64,000 nt of DNA, taken from positions 7,534,587 through 7,598,586 of the forward strand of contig CM055102.1 of assembly GCA_029204225.1 (NCBI GenBank), read 5' to 3'. The notes beneath the pieces were generated by a model. The model was not told where the DNA came from, did no database searches, and saw only the letters and a program-made list of their open reading frames with translations. Source of the DNA: Diphasiastrum complanatum (taxonomy: Eukaryota; Streptophyta; Lycopodiopsida; Lycopodiales; Lycopodiaceae). Position numbers and translations under genes: made by a program. Shown here in pieces: positions 34,446-45,594 of the stretch (position 1 is its first letter; every line of letters starts with the position of its first letter).

Positions 34446-36559
34446 GGTAGTTTGAGGCTAAAGTTTGCACAATGTTATCTTCTTGAATTGGCCTCACATA
34501 TAGGCCTAATTTGGTATTTTACATTACCATGTGCACAAACTCCCATAATTTTTGAACAATACCACATTGGCCTAAGTTTAACAGTTGCAATGTTGGCCTA
34601 AGTTGCATTTGCAAACTTTACCACATTGGTCTAAGTTAGCATTTCATAATCTCTCACAATTTGCATATGTAATAAATTTAGCAAAAAACAAATATTCATT
34701 GAACTTAAATTATGCAAATTTACAATAAAAAGAATTTTTTTTACTAATATCATTGTGTGTTTTCCTTTGCAACAATGACATGAATAGAAGTGCCTAAAAT
34801 TTCATCAATAGAAAGGTTGAATTTTAATTTTATTCATAACACTCAAAATTGCTAATAATCTAATTTAATATGAAAATCACTAGAAATGATTGATGGTTTC
34901 TTGTATCCTTCCATTTTTCTAGGTGCATGTCACATAAACAATCATGAAAAAATGACGTTTGATGTCTCTAAGCAATCTAGACAAAGGAAAACACATGTTT
35001 TTAAGCACATGTAGCTAAAGGAAAACTAAGCACATAAATTCTCTACATTATATATGATTGTCATGAAAAGTGAGTTAATAAAAACATACACTAGCTTCAG
35101 AGATACATCACTATAGATGTGGAATTTTTCATTGGAATGCAACTCAAAGTGGAAAATAACATGAATACTGAATTTTTTGTAGACATTTCATTGTCATACC
35201 ATTTCTATTTTGAATTCCATAAATAGCCACCGAGTTGAACCCCTCAAATGTTAGTATTCAAATAACAAATTTGACATATGAAATGGGTCACAACTAAAAT
35301 TGTGTCAATCCTCTCCATAAATTCCATCGTTTGTGGTTGATGCTAATGTCAAATTATCTTGTACCTTCTCAACAACTTTGATGGGGATTTTGATGGTCTT
35401 CAACTACTTTGGATGTTATGTTGACCTCCAACTCCATATCACAACAAAAGATGAGCCCATCAAATGTTAGTATTCAAATAACAAATTTGACATACGAAAT
35501 GGGTCACAACTAAGATAAAATTGTGTCAATCCTCTCCATGACCTCCATTGTTTGTGGTTAATGCTAATGTCAAGTTATCTTGTGGCTTCTCAACTTTGAT
35601 GGAGATTTTGATAATCTTCAGCTACTTTGGCCTCCAACTCCATATCACGACAAAAGATGGCTCCCAATGCTATGGATAAAAAGAGTTCTTTCTCTATGTT
35701 TCATCGTCTAGTCCTTATATCTTTCAAAAGTAAAATATTATCTCTACAAATGGGATCCAAATTTGAGCAAGCACTTTAATGAAGTTTGGTGACACTTTAT
35801 TTTATATTTACATCTAAAAGGGCAACAAGCACAAAATGTTCCTTTTGCACATCAATATGGGCCTAAAATTGAGCCTTGTGTTTACCTTTCAATGGACCTA
35901 AATAGTGTTGTTCTTCATATGCAATCATGCTAGCTAAATTGTCTCTATCCATCCATCAAATTCACATAATTCTCAAAGCTCCTATAGAAATCTAAAATGT
36001 TAATAGTATTTTTCCAAAATGCAACGACAAGTAAATCGATATTTGAAGTTTGGATCAATAGTCTTAGTCTCCATAAATGCATTCCAAAAAGTGATATGCT
36101 TATTTATTCCATTGACAATTGCAATTTAATCTTTAAAGATCTTCCGTACTAGTAATGCACCAGGATCTCCTTTGGGCTAAAACATTAAAATCATTTGTGT
36201 ATTTCTTTCGTGATTACATTCCAACTCGTGTTTTCCATGTTTTTAATGGGGTTCATCATGTATTGCATGATGGAAATGCTACCTTCGATGAATACGTATA
36301 AAAATCGTAACCCCAAGCCCGGTTTCAATTTTCAACTGGCTTCGAAATTGTCAATTTTTCACCAAATTTTTCCCTGTCTGATGCTATGCACAGGCTAATA
36401 ATCCCTATACTGAGCTTAGCAAGCCTCTATAAATTAGAAATCGTGCACCAGTACTTCTCTTTCCGTCTTCGACCCGCCGTAAAACCCCGAACTCTCAGAA
36501 GACAGTTCTCCCGAAGCTCTCTTCAACAGCGACACTATACTGTGTACACTCCCTGTACG
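34446..36559. other. Spacer, no gene recognised
   Basis: AT-rich. CACATTGGCCTAAGTT-like phrases occur three times at about 34560-34640, and a 216-bp tandem duplication lies at 35245-35668. Confidence 0.4.
35245..35668 (+). repeat. Tandem duplication, 216-bp period
   Basis: CAAATGTTAGTATTCAAATA... at 35245 and again at 35461. The two units stay alignable to CATATCACRACAAAAGATG at their ends, with several indels and substitutions. Confidence 0.85.
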
Positions 36560-36571
36560 GCTCTAATACCA
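36560..36571 (-). promoter_or_regulatory. Primer binding site, initiator tRNA-Met type, isolated
   Basis: TGGTATTAGAGC on the minus strand. The sequence to its right (about 36574-36850) is likely the LTR of this element but lacks a clear TG/CA boundary. No matching gag was found to its left. Confidence 0.55.
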
Positions 36572-36573
36572 AC

Positions 36574-37401
36574 TCAGAATTTGCTTTGCACAGGAACACA
36601 GATCATGCTACACAATAACACAGACAGAAAATCACTCTCCTCAGCAAGCTCACATAGCAACTGTATTTCTCAAAATGAAATTACACTGTAGATATAGTTG
36701 TTCACTCAGGCGACCCATGCATGACCCAAGTTGCCGTTGGCGGGACGCGTGTCCCGTCGACTTGCCTCGTGGTGAGGCCAACTGATCCTTATCCACTGAT
36801 AGGACCCACAGTACAGTAACACAATGATTCTAACTCTAATTCTAACTAAAACTGATGTGGGACAGAGAACAAACAATCAAATTGGCCCTTGTATTGCTAG
36901 ATCTGAAGGGCAGAAAAGAAAGACAAAAAGAATGCTTTCTTGAGAATCATTTCTCTTCTGGTTGCCATCATGACACTTTAAGCACATATAACAAGATCTT
37001 TATTCTGCAAGAACATCAAGCCTTCAATATCCAACACTAAAGCACTCATAATTTGTTTTTCTCTCTCTCAATAATATGCAATTTTCATGCTCACTATAGT
37101 GGGTTTCTTTCCTTGCCTAACCTGAATCCAAGATCTAGTCAATCTAGCATCAAAGAGACGGAGTTAGTTGTCACACGTAGGGTTGTTCCCATGAGAGCGA
37201 TAGTATAGTTCAGATTTCAACATGAATGGAGGATCTAACACTAACATTCATTAACACTAAGCATTAACACTACATCCATTAACCCTACTTCCATTAACCC
37301 TAAATCCACAACAATGATAGAAACTTACTCTTCTCTCTCTCCCTTTCTCTCTCACAAAAAGCATAAGAAATAGCAATCCCAATAATGATCAAATCCAACA
37401 A
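36574..37401. other. LTR-like segment and spacer
   Basis: 36574-36850 contains GC-richer words (GGCGGGACGCGTGTCCCGTCG, one short palindrome GGGACGCGTGTCCC) typical of an LTR regulatory region. The rest holds (CATTAACMCTA)-like imperfect repeats at about 37240-37310 and no gene. Confidence 0.35.
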
Positions 37402-39588
37402 TTAGCAAAATCCAAAGAAAGCATGAGAAATGGAGGAGAAGAAAGGATCTTTTGCCTCATCAAAGGTTGATGGCTCTTGACACTTCAAAATGTCACTGAT
37501 TAGGGCATAGTTCACATGATAACGATCGGGAGACTTCCTTTCCCGCGTTGATCTTATCATTTCTCCTTGTGTGCTAGATCCTGGTTGATTTAGCTTTGTA
37601 TCTTTCATGATCTTTTCATACCATTTTGGTATCTTAGATTCAGGTGATACACTACGTGGAGAGTATGTATCCCAAACTTCCAACCAATTTCTCCTTTATT
37701 GCTCCTATTGGTAAGTACTTCCCCCTAGGCTCTTGAATAGGTGGTGTCCTTTCACACTCACCCTCTCGACTCTCGTCTCCACATACATCATCTTGTGGAG
37801 CATCTTCTTCATCTTCTTCTTCCAAAATTGTGGGAAGTCTTTTGATGCTTTCACCACTTGCATGGTCTTCATCTTCACACCTATGCATCTCATCAAAGAT
37901 TACATCTTTGCTAATGTGAATCTTGTTCATTACAGGATCAAAACACTTGTATGCCTTTGTCCTCTCGTCATAACTGACGAAGATACACCTGATTGCTTTG
38001 GCATCAAGTTTCTTTCGCTCCTCCTTTGGCACATGTACATAGGCTTTACATCCAATGACACAAAACTTGTCGGTTTTTGGCCTTATTCCTATAAATTCTT
38101 CTTCGGGAGTCACATTTGGAACCGCAACTATAGGACTCCTATTTTGCAAGAACGTTGTTGCAGTACACGCTTCTGACCAAAGTGAATCGGTCAAGCCCAT
38201 TTGCTTCATCATGGAGCGTGCACTCTCCATAATAGTCCTATTTTTTCTTTCATCTACACCATTACTATGCGGCGTGTGTGACTGTGTGAATTGTCTTTTG
38301 ATGTCGTGTTCCTTGCAAAAGTCCTCAAAATCATCAGATTTGTATTTGCCCCCTCTATCAGATCTTAGCACTTTGATGCGTGCATCCAGTTGGTTCTCTC
38401 CCAAAGTTTTGAACTCCTTGAAGTGAGCAAAAGCATCAGATTTCTTCCTCAAGAAATAAATCCATGTCCTCCTAGAGTAATCATCTATGAAAGTCATAAA
38501 ATAATATGCTTTCCCCAATGACATGCTCTTCATTGGGCCGCACAAGTCATTTCTGAATAAGTTCCAGCGGTTTCTTAGCTCTTGTAGCTCCACCTTTCTT
38601 GAATGTCTCCTTGTGATGCTTTCCCATGAGGCATCCTTCACATATTGCATAATGATCATCCTGCAATGCCGGTAACCCTATTACCATCTTCAGCTTCGCC
38701 ATTAATCTCAAGTTGCCATAGTTCAAATGAACAAGTCTTATGTGCCACAACTCAAATTGAGATGTTGTTGAGATAGCCAAACCATATTCTCCTGGTTTTG
38801 CAGCATCCAATTTATAAAGGCCACAGTTACTATCTCTATAGCCCTTCGCCACCACTTTATGGTTGTGGTTCGTATCCCTCATAAGGCAACCATCCTTGAC
38901 AAATTCAACCTTAAGATGTTGATTTGCCATTACACCAACAGAAACCATCCTTTCTACTTGCCTTTAGCAAGCAAGGCTTGATCCTCCCGTGGGGTTTGCC
39001 TTGACTTCACCACTTCGCGACGATGCCCTTCTTGCAACATGATTTTGTGGAAGTCTTCAAAAGTAGACAATGTCTCCCTCGAAGCAATGTCACAAGCATT
39101 TGTAGCCCTTTTGAGACACCGCTCATTGTGGTATGTACCAATTCAACATCCCTGATTGGTTCTCCAATCGCCACAAGTTGATCTCTCAGCTCCTTTATCC
39201 TTGTGAAGAAAGATCTCACTGATTCACTTTCTTCCATCCTTACTGCATTCAATCTCGACTTTAAGAACATGGCCCGAGCTGGATTGCAAGTTTGAAATTG
39301 CATTCTAAGAGCTTCCCAAGCTCCCCTAGCAGTCGTGGCATCACTTATATGAGTGATCACATGGTCTTTCACTGAAAGATTGATCAAGGATAATGCTCTC
39401 TGCGTCTTTTTATCAAAGGCTCTCATGTCACTTGGAGTGGTATTTGGCCAGACTTCAATGCCTGCCACGATCTCCTATAACTCTTTCTCCATCAAAATGC
39501 TCTTCATTTTGAATTTCCAGATGTTGTAGTTAGAAGCCCCATCAAGTTTGTTTGCATCGCCCAAAATTGCCTCATTGATATTTGCCAT
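37402..39588 (-). pseudogene. Copia gag-integrase fragment lacking zinc knuckle, protease and RT
   Basis: Reading from ATG 39588: gag (NYNIWKFKMKSILMEKEL, then a stop, then AWEALRMQFQTCNPARAMF). Near 38.95-39.0 kb the frame passes from the end of gag (EDQALLAKGK) almost directly to the region after protease (MVSVGVMANQHLKVEF), so zinc knuckle and protease are missing. GAG-pre-integrase (LWHIRLVHLNYGNL) follows, then integrase with FIDDYSRRTWIYF, LRSDRGGKY and NGVDERKN, and the integrase-RT linker. The sequence ends near 37440 before RT. There is a shift near 38.56 kb and another near 37.67 kb. Family is distinct from the 25.5 kb element. Confidence 0.85.
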
Positions 39589-40962
39589 CTCCAAACTACT
39601 TGAAACTCCACCTGTAGGCTATAAAGTGTATGCCGAAGCCAACCGTGATGTCAGAAGTCCAAAATAATGACCTGCAATTTTTGGCTTACCAAGCCACCCA
39701 CTGCTCTTTTGCCAAATTGAAAGCCAAATTGGCATCGCTTTCCGAAATGCTTCTCGTCATCAACTCCCAGCTACCTGCTCAATGGAATGGTGAAATCACT
39801 TCTGGTGCACTTCGAACACTTTCTCCACGGAAATCACTCTGTTTTGGTGTACCGTACTTGCATGTACAGTTAGGGTGTCCTTCGTTTGGAGGCTATAGCC
39901 TTTCATTTGGACAAAATAGGCTAAAGGAGGTAAAAATAAGGGCAATTTGGGTTTTTGAACTGTTTCTTCAGTGTGCAGAAACTTCACCCTTCAAAAACTT
40001 GGGACCCAAAAATTTCTTTAGATTGAAGATTTTTAATGAAGTTGCAATGCACTTTTCACTTCAGACCTTTTTAGGCTTTTTCACATGCATTCCAACCGTG
40101 GCCCTTGATCCTGCGGCCTACATTCTTCCATTTTCCATCATAGATCTTCAATAGACATGATCCGATGGTCGAGGTTCCTTCAACACATTGAAATGGATTC
40201 CTTGCAAGCGCTAGACCCCTCCAAACGCTATGGTAGTTGTGCGACTGGGTGCGTGCGAGGTCTGTCTGCCTCCTTCGCTCTCCAAGCTCCCCTGGCTATG
40301 GCCTCCCCATGGGTTTTCTAGCTACTAATCACGATCCAGCTCTCTATCTGATCCACGGCCTTCCACGGCCTCTTGCAGCTCAGGTTGCACTGCCAAAACG
40401 CCCTATTTCAGCCATTCACAGCTTTCAAAAGCATTGCATGGTGCAAGAGATTTCAAGAGTTTTGATTTGAAACCCTTGTTGTGAGAAAGCTTCAAAAGCA
40501 AACTACTCTTCCCATGCATCATGGCTGACCATGTCCTTTTAGCCACTCCTTGGCAGCACTAGGGGGCCCTCCCTCTTGCACTTAGAGTGCCTGAAATGAT
40601 CTCCTACAACCAAAGATCCACAATTTAATGCATGTAAATCCTAGTCATGAAAGAAGAAAAACTTCTTGAGCTATGCTCAGGTTTTTCTCTGAGCCACTGT
40701 TTTTGCAGCCTTTTACTGCACTCAGGTCGCCCTACAATCAGCCATCACCTGTTTTAAACAGATCTTCAGTTGGCTTCAAATTGAATCCACACTGGTCAGC
40801 CTTTCTATAGAGTCCTTTGCTGCCGTTTAGCTTCTTACAGTTTTGAGCTATCCACCGAATCTCCAAAGACTTGGTTTTGTGCTTCCTAGCCAACAAACCG
40901 TCATGAATTCGCAGCTCTCTGTTCTTGTCCGGTGATTCAAGCCACCAGCGGCTTTGATACCA
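39589..40962 (-). other. Long Copia leader with PBS at its end
   Basis: About 1.36 kb between the gag start and TGGTATCAAAGC (40951-40962, minus strand), a one-base variant of the iMet PBS. The leader is longer and less AT-rich than that of the other Copia elements here. No reading frame with a known domain. Confidence 0.55.
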
Positions 40963-41378
40963 AGTTAAGAAAAAATAGTCTAAACACCCGACTGGATCGA
41001 TCACCTTAGCACAACATCAAGTGCAACAAGACAACACAACAGAATTGCTCTCCACAAAATGTATATTCAACTAACTTCCAAGTACAAAGATAAAGTTGCT
41101 TAAAAGCACTCACAGGGCTCGTAAAAGAAAGACGGCCCGATAATTCTAGAACTAAACACACATGGTGCCGTCGAAATAAGAAAGCACTATATAAGTCGAT
41201 GATTGCTATTTTAACTTTTTATTGGTGGATTCTGCCTAGCCATTGTAGCATGGATAGTATGGGAAACTTTTGTGATATACCACAAAAAATTTGGAAAGAA
41301 GATCTGCTATGACGGAGTTAAGAAAATGTGTACCCTATCACTGATAAACTCTAGAGGACATCCAAACTGAACTATAAC
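40963..41378. other. Probable LTR remnant and spacer
   Basis: Should start with the LTR of the 37.4-41 kb Copia element, but the expected TG start is degraded (GTTAAGAAAAAAT). The right end of that LTR was not identified. Confidence 0.3.
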
Positions 41379-43240
41379 CTATTCATAGAGAAATTTGACA
41401 GTAGAATGAGTGTCAGCATTGCGAACAGCTCTTGCTTCGGCCCATTTGGTGCAATAGTCCATAGCTACTATGATGTAACGAGATTGTGTGTGTCGAGCAG
41501 CAGGACTAATAGGTCCGACATAATCAATTTTCCATTTCTGGAAAGCTTGATTAGTGGTTACGGGGTGTAAAGGCATGTAGTCTATTTTTTGAAAGCGTTT
41601 TGTGCGTTGGCAGACATCACAAGCTTTAGTGTAATTGTGTGTATCCTTAAAGAGTGTTGGCCACCAAAAACCGGCTAAGAGGATTTTCTTAGCAGTTGTT
41701 TCAGAAGAGAAATGGCCAATACCAATACCTTCATGAGTGAGGGAAGTTACAGAGCGTATTTCTCCTTCAGTAAGACATCGTCGGATAATTCCATCTAACC
41801 CTTGCTTGTAGAGTTGTCCTGCAATTAATGTATAAGGTTTAGTTTTGAGGACCAACGCACGTTGTTCAGGTTTAGAGAAGGAAGGATCCATCTGCCCTGA
41901 AGTTAAATATTCGATAATTTCCTTAGCCCATATAGGTGTAGAGTCAACTTGAAAAAGGATTGCATCTGGTAAATCATCGTTGATGCCTTGATCAGGGGTA
42001 GGAAGGTTAGGGATTCGGGATAGATGGTTTGCTAAAAAATGTTGAACTCCCTTACGAACCACGATCCTAAACTCAAATTCTCTCAATAATAGGATCCATC
42101 TAGTAATACGGTCGGTGGTGCAGGTCTTGTTGATGAGATACAATAGTGCTTGATGATCAGTGAAGAACGCAAAGACTTTTCCTAGAAGATAATGACGAAA
42201 CTTCTGAACCGCATATACCATTGCCAAGGCTTCGCGTTTGGTAGTGGTATAATTGACTTCGGCAGGTATCAATTGTCGACTAAGAAAACGAATTGGGTAG
42301 TCCTTTTTGAATTCTCCCGGTTGGGTGAGCACTGCTCCAATGGCAGTGACGACATTAAGTTTCTAAAAATCGACATAGATCCGGAGTTTTCCATTTTTCT
42401 TGGGGACGATGACAATTGGGGAGACCCACTCGATATGCTCAATTTCATAGATAAATCCCGCGTCTAAGAGGCGTTGTAATTCTTCTTTGATCTTGGCCTT
42501 ATAGATGGGATTGCATCTGTATGGATGACTCATAGTGGGCCTCGCACCCGATTTAAGTGGCATACGATGCACAACTACTTGGGGTGAGACGCCTTTCATG
42601 TCTTTATAGGTCCAGGCAAAGATATGTCGATATTTTTGCAGGAGCTCTTCAAGCCATCTTTGTTGTTTGCGATTGAGATGAGCTCTGACGTGGGTTTCAT
42701 TTGGCTCACTCAGGAAAAGGGTTATGGTTTGTGCAGGGCCTTCGTAGGGTGAATTACCAGTGGGCTCACATTGAGCTTGGGGTAATTTGATTGTGACATC
42801 CTCAACCGTATAGTCCTTAAAGTATGCAGTTGGAGAACATGATGAGTTGGAGATTCGAGGGGGGCCTTGTCTTTATCTTGCCGAGATGGTGCTTTTTCGG
42901 GGACTGGTGTAGGGCTAGAGGCAATTTCAAAAACTTTTCGAACAATTGTGAGGTCACCCGGTGGTTGAATTTGAAGTGGGTTTTTCATTTTCTCTTTCAT
43001 AGTATGACCACGTGGTTGAGGTTTCGGTGGTGGAGAGACAATTGGTATGTCATGGAGGAAGATAGTCTCCTCCTCACAGAGATCCCATGGATAGTGTGGG
43101 CATTTGGGACGGTAGAATTTTGTCTCAGGTTTTTCAATTGCAACCTTGGCAACGGATTCCACCTTGGAAGCATGTTGTGGATAGGTCTTCGGGGGAAGTG
43201 CTTCCATATAGTTGAGGATCTGAATATCAGAAATGTCCAT
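41379..43240 (-). pseudogene. Ty3/gypsy pol fragment with the RT palm deleted
   Basis: Reading from 43240: a proline-rich protease-RT linker; RT N-terminal motifs (HRMPLKSGARP, then LDAGFIYEIEH and VSPIVIVPKKNGKLRIYVDF) near 42.4-42.6 kb. It then jumps directly to the RT-RNase H connection (AIGAVLTQPGEFKKDYPI). The catalytic YxDD palm is missing. RNase H (TTTKREALAMVYAVQKFRHY, FTDHQALLYL), the integrase HHCC zinc finger (ending CDVCQRTKRF) and the integrase core start (WKIDYVGPI, MDYCTKWAEA) follow. The frame is lost near 41370. Pol order RT-RH-IN identifies Ty3/gypsy. Confidence 0.88.
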
Positions 43241-44009
43241 ATCTTCTGGGCAATTCTGAATTTTTTACAACTAGGTCAAATTTATAGTCACAATTTACAT
43301 GGGTTGAAGACTAGTACTAGCATGTAGTTCTTGGAGCTTAGGCTCCAACTAGTCCCTTATCCCACATGCGAAATAGCTATGACCATCGGATCCTATTGCC
43401 ACACGTAGTACTCTTATCCACCAACCACTTGGTGATGGTGCGTGAAAAATTACATCATCATAAACTGCCCCTTTGTTATGAAACTTGCATTTGAGAATGA
43501 ATCGAATGGTTGGAAAATGTTCAAAAATTGGATTCCAGCATAATTTATCTTATATGTATTCAGTGTTATTGTTCAAGTTTTGTTAGATTGCCAATAGAAG
43601 TTGTGAAAGGTTTTGTTTAGGGGAAATCTCTTGCCCTTTGGAAGTTTCTTGGATAAGAGAACCCATGGCGCAAAGGCTCTTTTACTCAAGTTTGGCAAAA
43701 AGGGTGTCAAGATTAAAAGATGTATTTTCTTAGCTTATTTTATTTCTACTTGCTCATTTAAACCTTAGATAAAAAAGCTCAATGGCTTTACGAGATCCAA
43801 TCTCCATTTCAAACTATTTTTCTAGAATGTAATGCCCAAAAAACAAAATTTGTGTTCTAGAAGCATACCAAGAGAAAAAAAATTTCCAATCCACAAACTC
43901 ACCTACAAATGACAACTCAACATCTAGCAAATAGTCACAATAGGTTAATGCAATTGTGGCGAAATTATAAGTAGATTGAAAAAGGTCTCTTGGTCAAAGG
44001 ATTCCTATG
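43241..44009. other. Spacer, no gene recognised
   Basis: AT-rich, no coherent frame, no repeat seen. Confidence 0.4.
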
Positions 44010-44166
44010 GAATTTTTACTTTTTATGCAATATGGAATGGGCTGAGCATATGCCATTCTGCTGGGTAAGGATTTCCATAGCCTAAAATTTTTCTGGAAAT
44101 CCTTACCGAGTAGAATGGCCTGTGCCCGACACTTTCCATTGTGTAATGGATACTTTGAAAATTTCT
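44010..44166. repeat. Long foldback element (MITE-like or precursor-like hairpin)
   Basis: A 25-nt core, 44052-44076, pairs with 44095-44119 with two mismatches across an 18-nt loop. Pairing continues imperfectly outward (ATGGAATGGGCTGAGCATAT against its partner) to about 44010 and 44166. The total is near 157 bp. Confidence 0.7.
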
Positions 44167-44169
44167 ACA

Positions 44170-44194
44170 TGCTCATTATGAAGCATAATGAGCA
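44170..44194. repeat. Perfect 11-bp hairpin
   Basis: TGCTCATTATG, AAG, CATAATGAGCA. It begins 4 bp after the large foldback. Confidence 0.9.
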
Positions 44195-44872
44195 GTTTTG
44201 ACTTTTTGCAGTTTTGACTTTTTCCACCCACTTTGACGCCGCCACGTTAGCCTGGCGCCTGACATGCAGACTAGAACGGGCAGCAAATCTTTTTTGAAAA
44301 AATGGATGCGTATTGTGCTTTTTAATTTGTTCAAAAATTGAGCTTTTTAACTTGTTCAAAAAGTGGGCAAAATAGGCACAAAGTATCCATTAAGTCAAGT
44401 TAGAAGCACTTGCAAAGTAGGTCTATCTAGTGAGTAGTGAGTAATGAGAACTCAGAAGTTCAGAACTGCCTTCATAATATGATTAGATGATAGGAATCTA
44501 GTCTTAACTTCATTGGCTCTGAATCCCGATCCCTTTCAAATTGTTGGAAGCGGAATATCATACCAAATGGCCATGTGGGCTGTGCCATCTGGATCATGAA
44601 TTCATCATGGATCCCTGATCTGGGCATACTGGAGACTGGCGCAATCCCGAAGCTCCAACATGAGAGAATTCCAGCTGGTTGTTGGTCGATCACGTCACGT
44701 AGTGAACAGCCAGAATAGATCAGACATACTCCAAGTTCCAATACCAAGTGCATTCGTTCATTCATGATTCGGTCATTCATTGATATGGATTTTTGTATCG
44801 GTTAGATTTTGTTTCGAAGTATGCTGTGCAACTCTATTGGCGACGACGCCGACGAGTGCCGGAGCCGGCACA
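44195..44872. other. Spacer, no gene recognised
   Basis: Contains a direct repeat TTTTGACTTTTT (44197 and 44212 region) and no gene. Confidence 0.35.
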
Positions 44873-45240
44873 AGGTACCTGGTACACACATTGAAAAGTT
44901 CAAATCGAAATGATGTACTTGAAGAACTATGCACTTGACTTCCTCGAGAGTGACTCACGCAGCAGCCGTGCCAAGATCTGAAGGCTGAGAGCAACCTTCA
45001 AGACTCAAGAGTCGTGTTCAGGAATCAGGAATATTGGCCGACAGGTCATATAACCACAGCGCAGGAAGCATGCCTTGTAGTATGTACACCCAAAGTGAAC
45101 AGAAAAGTGCAGTAGTGCAATATAATAGCTTGTTGGAAGCTGGCCTGATCAACCATTGCCTGCGGAGACTGTGTTGCTAGATATTGTCTGGGAGGAGAGC
45201 AACAAGCATGCTGATTGTCAGTAATGGCGATCCATCGTGC
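44873..45240 (-). repeat. Dispersed unit, copy 2 (inverted partner of 23035-23385)
   Basis: Reverse complement of this stretch aligns with 23035-23385 at roughly 90% with small indels. It shares ATGGATCGCCATT, GCACTACTGCACTTTT, ACATACTACAAGGCATGC, GACCTGTCGGCC and CACTCTCGAGGA. Confidence 0.65.
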
Positions 45241-45594
45241 TATCCGAGATGCAGGAATGAGAATGTAAAATCTCTCCCTAGCCAAATGGTAGACTAGTCT
45301 GCAGAAATAGAATGGAGACACTCACCAAAATACCAGAAGTACCCATTTAGAGTATGGAACATTTTGGAGCCTGAAATTATGAGATTAATCTAATGCATTA
45401 TTGATCCTTCGCAGTTCGCACGGTTTGGAGTTTTGAGAGTTGGTGTTGATCAATGTTTTTAGCCTTGACCATATGTGCTTGAGTTGGTGGTCAAAAATTT
45501 TGAAAATGCCCAAGAAAGTGATTAAATGTAGAGACTTTCTTTAGTCCTGAATATAGAGGCTTCCTCTAGTACCCACAAATGCTTTCATTCTTTT

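Noticed and set aside
37240-37310. Interstitial telomere repeat
   Set aside because: CATTAACCCTA-like words resemble CCCTAAA only loosely, and no two consecutive units fit the plant telomere sequence.
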